Shown here piece after piece: positions 30,458-33,857 of a DNA stretch of 33,857 nt (positions are counted from its first letter, which is position 1; every line of letters starts with the position of its first letter). Both the position numbers and the translations under genes were made by a program. The stretch is from Streptomyces sp. NBC_01408 (GTDB lineage: Bacteria > Actinomycetota > Actinomycetes > Streptomycetales > Streptomycetaceae): assembly GCF_026340255.1 (NCBI RefSeq), contig NZ_JAPEPJ010000005.1, positions 1-33,857 of the forward strand, given 5' to 3'. Under the pieces are notes generated by a model. It was not told the origin of the DNA and made no database searches. It saw only the letters and a program-made list of their open reading frames with translations.

Positions 30458-31231
30458 TCAGGCCGTGGCCTGGCCGTGGCGGGCGGGGAGCGGACAGCGT
30501 TCGTCCAGCTCGGTGTTGGTCCGCACCCGGACGTCGAACATGCCTTCCGCCCGCAAACGCCGTAGCCAGACGTCCAGTTCGCTGCTGATGCCCTCGCCTG
30601 CGCCGGCGAGCCGCAGGGCCCGGTCGCGGTCCGCCGGGTCTCTGCCGACCAGCAGGATCCTGATCTTGAGGGCGATGGCGTGCGGGTTCCGGGGCTCGAT
30701 CTTCAAGGCCTCGTCGACGTACCCCGCGGCCACCGCCGGGTTGGAGCGGGCGAGGGCGATCCTGGCCTTCCAGTACCAGAACTCCTCGGACTCGCGGTCG
30801 GTCCCGGCCGATTCGAGCGCGCGTTCCGCCTGGTCGGGCTCGTTGCCCTCGACCAGCCGTGCCACCTTGGCCAGCGACCGCTCCCCCGCAGCCGCCCCGT
30901 GGTCCAGCCCGCTCCGGCGCCCGCCGGTGAGGATCCGTCCCCCGAGGAGGAGGGCCGCGAGGAGGAACGCCAGCAGGATGCCGACCAGGATCATGAACTG
31001 TTGAGCTCCCCCGCCGTCTGCGAGCGTGGCGAAGATGCCCAGGATCGCGATGGCGAAGGTGAAGACGATCACGGCCCCGAACAGACCGGTGGCCTGCCCC
31101 GCCGTGAGGGTGCGGAACATCTTGTTCTGAATGATGTTGCGGACGAGGTCCCGGTAGAGGAGGAACAACACTCCGAGTGCCACGCCGCCGAATCCGGCGA
31201 TGCCACCGAGGACTTGAAAGAGCTCCAACAT
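30458..31231 (-). CDS. Membrane protein with three helices and TPR-like domain
   Basis: A 257-residue protein. Helices: about residues 3-27 (LFQVLGGIAGFGGVALGVLF), 43-66 (LFGAVIVFTFAIAILGIFAT) and 74-95 (FMILVGILLAFLLAALLLGG). The cytoplasmic half (about 110-257) has TPR-like pairs (ERALESAGTDRESEEFWYWKA, then AAGYVDEALKIEPRNPHAIA). The tight N-terminal helix followed by YRDLVRNII resembles membrane modules seen in bacterial conflict/STAND effector proteins; this is an impression, not proof. No Shine-Dalgarno is evident; TACAGT ends seven bases before the ATG, which suits a leaderless transcript. The vWA gene follows 58 bases downstream on the same strand. Confidence 0.75.
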   Translation of the reverse strand: MLELFQVLGGIAGFGGVALGVLFLLYRDLVRNIIQNKMFRTLTAGQATGLFGAVIVFTFAIAILGIFATLADGGGAQQFMILVGILLAFLLAALLLGGRILTGGRRSGLDHGAAAGERSLAKVARLVEGNEPDQAERALESAGTDRESEEFWYWKARIALARSNPAVAAGYVDEALKIEPRNPHAIALKIRILLVGRDPADRDRALRLAGAGEGISSELDVWLRRLRAEGMFDVRVRTNTELDERCPLPARHGQATA

Positions 31232-31312
31232 GCCACGGACTGTATGGCCTTGGGCAGGCATACGTCCGGGATACGGTCAGGAGCGTCCAGGTGGCAGGTC
31301 CCTGACGGGTGC

Positions 31313-31483
31313 CTACGGGGTGATCCGGCCGCTGTCCACGAGGGTGCGGGGCTCGACTTCGCGGCGCAGGCGCATGGCCTCCGGGTCGGGACCGGAGCGG
31401 AAGACCTCCTCCAGCAGCTGCGTGACGATCGGACCGGGCAGCGGGCCAAGACGCTGTCCACGATCAACCGGGGACAGGCCCAC
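31313..31483 (-). pseudogene. Short orphan coding fragment
   Basis: A 56-residue frame with protein-like, codon-biased content: VTQLLEEVFRSGPDPEAMRL, then RREVEPRTLVDSGRITP. It looks like the C-terminal end of a larger protein; sequence upstream of GTG 31483 is not recognisable. There is no ribosome binding site. It could be a remnant or a genuine small gene; its function is not known. Confidence 0.3.
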
Positions 31484-31534
31484 GGCCGGCCCGGGCGGAC
31501 CGCGTCCGCACCCTCGCGCCGCAGCCTCCCCGCC

Positions 31535-31894
31535 TCAGCGGAACTCGTGGACCACCTGGATCTCGCCGATGATGTGGGCGTTGAACTCGTCCAACTCCTC
31601 GGCCGGAACCCAGAGTTCGAGGATCGTCTGCCCGCCGGCCTGCTGAACGGGATACCGGCTCAAGAACTCCGACTCGACCTCAAAACGAGTGACGAAGCCC
31701 GCGCCATCGTGCTGCACGTTCCAGTCCCGCGCGATCCTGATCGCGTAGTCCTCGTTGAGGACCGGGTAGAAGATCGGCTGCTCGGGCAGCCGGGGCGGCC
31801 AGGCACGCCAGCTCAGCTCCCGAACCAGATCCAGCTCCTTGGGGCCGACGGGACGCCACAGCGTCGTCGTCGCTTCTTGGCTGGTCATGTCCAT
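31535..31894 (-). CDS. Conserved actinobacterial hypothetical protein (often labelled ADP-ribosylation/crystallin J1)
   Basis: A 119-residue cytoplasmic protein of a family frequent in Streptomyces: LWRPVGPKELDLVRELSWRA, then WPPRLPEQPIFYPVLNEDYA, then TRFEVESEFLSRYPVQQAGG and LWVPAEELDEFNAHIIG. The database label for the family, ADP-ribosylation/crystallin J1, is a poor guide to function. It has full family length. ATG 31894 is preceded by a weak GAGAG; ATG 31888 is an alternative. Confidence 0.8.
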   Translation of the reverse strand: MDMTSQEATTTLWRPVGPKELDLVRELSWRAWPPRLPEQPIFYPVLNEDYAIRIARDWNVQHDGAGFVTRFEVESEFLSRYPVQQAGGQTILELWVPAEELDEFNAHIIGEIQVVHEFR

Positions 31895-32228
31895 CGCTCT
31901 CTGAAGGCAGGCCGCTGGTACGGCGGGTCGGGAGACGGGACGATACCGGCACCACAAACTCTGCAGCTACGCAGTTTCCGCACCCTGGCCGGCGAAGACG
32001 TGCTCGCCCGGAACAACGGTCCTGCCCGGTTCGAAGAACCGCAGCCGACTGTCAGGGGCTGCGACGACGCAGCGCGGTGCCGGGCGGCGCTGCCATCCGG
32101 GGCGGCGCGGCCATCCGGGCGGGACGCCCCGGCCCGTGCGGCATGGCGCCCAGCGCTGCGGTGCCCCTCGGCGGATGCTGATGCCTCCCCCCTGCAGGAG
32201 AGGTCAGTGAGCGATCCCAGCCCCCCGA
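31895..32228. other. Intergenic stretch with an 18-bp tandem duplication
   Basis: No credible gene on either strand; the leftward transposase frame runs across part of it only because stops are absent. Bases 32083-32100 and 32101-32118 are tandem 18-bp copies differing at one base (ending GCCATCCGG). AGGAGAGG at about 32198-32205 is too far from the next start (32229) to serve as its ribosome binding site. Confidence 0.45.
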
Positions 32229-33830
32229 GTGACCACCCCGAGGCCGGCATCCGCCACAGCGGGCAGTGACATTCCCGCTCCCGGGGTCATCGGCATCGGA
32301 CTCGCCGCGGTGCTGACGTTCGCGCTCGCCCAGGGGTCGTGGCAGTGGTTCGCCACGTTCATCGGGGTGACGCTCCTCGCGGTGATGCTCGCCTTCCAGC
32401 GCCGGGCGGAGTGGACGCCGGACATCCGCTCGGCGTACATGCGCGGCCTCGTCGCATACGCGCTGGTCGTCGGCCTGTGCGTGGCGATCGCGCTCGCCCC
32501 CCTGTTGCAGCGCCGGGCCTGGCTGTTCCCGATGCCGGGCACACGCAGCCAGTGCGAGCTGGTGGGCAGGTACCAGGCCCTCCAGGTAGAGGCCGCGCTC
32601 GGGAACCTGGCCGGCCACGACGGCACGGCCCTGGCGTTCGCTCAGGAAAGCCAGGCCCATAAGGCCGCTGCCGAGTGCCTCGCGGCAACGACGACCCTGT
32701 GGCTGCCCCTGTACGGGGCGGGGGTGGCAGTGCTGGTGGGGACGGTTGCCTGGTTCCGCGACCGGGCCCGGGCCCGACAACGGACAAGCCCCGCCGGCTA
32801 ACGAGCTCGTGCATGGTTGGCGGTGGCACGTCGAAAGGTGCAGGTCGGCCCGGTGCTCACCGTGGCTGGCCCCGAGGGTGGTGGTCTGCTGGCGTGAAAG
32901 GAGTCCGGCGACGGCTTGGATCGTGTCGCTCAGGTGCTCGCGTCGGCCGTGGTGGCGAGCGAGTGCTCGCCAGTTTTTGAGGTGTGCGATGCCGTGTTCG
33001 ACGCGGATGCGGCGTGAGGAGTGGGCCTTGCGCTGGCGCTCGCAGATCTCCTCGTACCAGTCCGGCGGGTTCTTCTTGAACTTACCGTGTGGTGGCGTCA
33101 CGACGCGGCCGCCGGTCTGGGCGCCGAGGCCTTGGTAGCCGGCATCGGCGAGGATCTCCACGGGCGGGCCGCCAGCCAGGTGCTTGACCAGGCCTAACTG
33201 TCGGGCGTGAGTGATGTCGGCACAGCTTGCGGGCTGGGCTGGACTGCAGAACAAGAGCCTGCCGACGGAGTCGGTGAGGACCATGGCCTTGACCGCGTTC
33301 TGCTTGTTCTTGCCGGAGATGAACTTCTCCCGGTCATTGCGGCCGACGGCGGGCCTGCGCACCCGGATCTCGGTGCCGTCGATGATCCCGGCCCGCCCGC
33401 TGGCTCCGAGATAGTCGATGACCTCGGCGAGAGTGCGGAGCCGGATGCCGGGCGCGATGGTGCAGCCGCGCGTTGCGAGCAGGGGCCGCACCTCGCCGAT
33501 GGCACGCGTGATTATGGAACGGTCGACACCGAACCAGCAGGCCAGCACGTCGTGAGTGGCACCGTGGCGAAGTTGGACGAGCGTGACCAGGAGCCGGTCG
33601 ATGAAGACCAGCTGGTGCTTTGCGCCGGCGCCGACGGCCCGCTTCCGCGGCCTGGACTCCAGTCGCGCCTGGTGCCGTTCGTGCCATAACGGTCCTACCT
33701 CGGCGACGAGTTCGGCGCCCACATCGGCCGACAGCCCTGTGATCCTCCGATCGCTGATGATCGCTGCACGAAACCCGTTCCCCACCACACGAACATGATC
33801 AGGGATCAAGATCCAGCGTCGCACCGCCAA
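32052..33830 (-). CDS. IS5-family DDE transposase, reading through the element end
   Basis: Residues about 25-315 are a complete transposase of the HARBI1-like DDE_Tnp_4 type. An N-terminal helix-turn-helix (GATHDVLACWFGVDRSIITR) precedes the catalytic residues D151 (IIDGTEIRVRRP), D229 (EILADAGYQGLGAQ) and E278 (RVEHGIAHLKNWRAL). Relatives stop soon after the VAGLLSxQQ block (residue 312). Here no stop occurs before the element's left end, so the frame runs on into host DNA to TGA 32052, antisense to the membrane-protein gene; the tail is meaningless. A lost stop or small indel near 32890 is the likely cause. The 5' start is uncertain: TTG 33830 or a GTG within the next 50 bases. Confidence 0.72.
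   Translation of the reverse strand: MAVRRWILIPDHVRVVGNGFRAAIISDRRITGLSADVGAELVAEVGPLWHERHQARLESRPRKRAVGAGAKHQLVFIDRLLVTLVQLRHGATHDVLACWFGVDRSIITRAIGEVRPLLATRGCTIAPGIRLRTLAEVIDYLGASGRAGIIDGTEIRVRRPAVGRNDREKFISGKNKQNAVKAMVLTDSVGRLLFCSPAQPASCADITHARQLGLVKHLAGGPPVEILADAGYQGLGAQTGGRVVTPPHGKFKKNPPDWYEEICERQRKAHSSRRIRVEHGIAHLKNWRALARHHGRREHLSDTIQAVAGLLSRQQTTTLGASHGEHRADLHLSTCHRQPCTSSLAGGACPLSGPGPVAEPGNRPHQHCHPRPVQGQPQGRRCREALGSGLMGLAFLSERQGRAVVAGQVPERGLYLEGLVPAHQLALAACARHREQPGPALQQGGERDRHAQADDQRVCDEAAHVRRADVRRPLRPALEGEHHREERHPDERGEPLPRPLGERERQHRGESDADDPGSGNVTARCGGCRPRGGHSGGWDRSLTSPAGGRHQHPPRGTAALGAMPHGPGRPARMAAPPRMAAPPGTALRRRSP
32229..32801 (+). CDS. Hypothetical four-helix membrane protein
   Basis: A 190-residue integral membrane protein of unknown function. 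Helices lie at about residues 19-37 (GVIGIGLAAVLTFALAQG), 39-57 (WQWFATFIGVTLLAVML), 75-95 (GLVAYALVVGLCVAIALAPL) and 155-175 (LWLPLYGAGVAVLVGTVAWF), with a soluble stretch between the third and fourth containing two Cys and QALQVEAALGNLAG. GTG 32229 is the only reasonable start; no good Shine-Dalgarno is seen. Its TAA stop (32799-32801) is exactly the target-site copy of the adjacent insertion sequence, and the gene is undamaged because the pre-insertion sequence also had TAA there. Confidence 0.68.
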   Translation: MTTPRPASATAGSDIPAPGVIGIGLAAVLTFALAQGSWQWFATFIGVTLLAVMLAFQRRAEWTPDIRSAYMRGLVAYALVVGLCVAIALAPLLQRRAWLFPMPGTRSQCELVGRYQALQVEAALGNLAGHDGTALAFAQESQAHKAAAECLAATTTLWLPLYGAGVAVLVGTVAWFRDRARARQRTSPAG

Positions 33831-33845
33831 CCATGCACGAGCTCG
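32802..33845 (-). mobile_element. Complete IS5-family insertion sequence, 1044 bp
   Basis: Both ends are visible. Bases 32802-32825 and 33822-33845 are perfect 24-bp inverted repeats starting CGAGCTCGTGCATGG. Each end is flanked by TAA (32799-32801 and 33846-33848), a 3-bp target duplication of the TNA type known in IS5 subgroups. A single DDE transposase fills the element. The perfect ends and duplication indicate recent insertion. Confidence 0.88.
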
Positions 33846-33857
33846 TAAAGGCTGTCC

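Noticed and set aside
1..33857. CRISPR array or cas genes
   Set aside because: No regularly spaced direct repeats of the right size were seen; the repeats found are short tandems or coding repeats.

Overview
The window is high-GC actinobacterial DNA, most likely Streptomyces. The genes show strong third-position G/C preference, GTG and TTG starts, AAGGAG-type ribosome binding sites, TetR regulators with palindromic operators, an ECF41/SigJ-like sigma factor, Lsr2-type domains and a Tat-exported GMC oxidoreductase. It reads as an accessory chromosomal segment, with small regulator/enzyme modules, several decayed genes and one intact insertion sequence. No CRISPR array, rRNA or replication origin was seen.

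Layout. 0-2 kb: initiator tRNA with a 17-bp terminator hairpin, a lipoprotein gene, and an N-terminally truncated lipoprotein remnant. 2-10 kb: an MpaB/rubber-oxygenase (Lcp-like) gene; a divergent TetR/serine-hydrolase pair around a palindrome; a 5'-truncated AI-2E transporter; a second MpaB/Lcp-like gene; and a Tat-signal GMC oxidoreductase. 10.3-11.1 kb: a small ORF coupled by a 4-nt overlap to a protein joining an SMI1/KNR4 domain to an Lsr2-type DNA-binding tail. 11.1-12.5 kb: a graveyard holding scraps of a tyrosine recombinase, a frameshifted IS5-family transposase and a frameshifted colicin-E9-immunity-like gene.

12.7-17.5 kb is the most interesting part: a compact, overlapping class I lanthipeptide operon (precursor, LanC cyclase, full-length LanB dehydratase). 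The precursor has the FDLD leader motif, a ladder of six cysteines spaced every four residues, a second four-cysteine block, and an unusual cysteine-free 39-residue C-terminal tail. No transporter, protease, immunity gene or methyltransferase lies next to it.

17.6-25 kb: an NADH-dehydrogenase-like flavoprotein followed by an ECF41-like sigma factor; a helical hypothetical protein; a TetR/alpha-beta-hydrolase pair with twin operators overlapping a promoter; and a leftward group of a DUF1203 protein, a 56-residue membrane peptide and a lipase-like hydrolase. 25-27.4 kb: an AraC regulator, and a VOC (glyoxalase-fold) gene divergent from a TetR regulator with a perfect 16-bp palindrome between them. 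27.6-31.2 kb: a three-helix membrane/TPR protein followed by a 907-residue von Willebrand A protein. 31.3-33.85 kb: a small conserved hypothetical, a four-helix membrane protein, and a complete IS5-family element whose target duplication is the stop codon of that membrane-protein gene.
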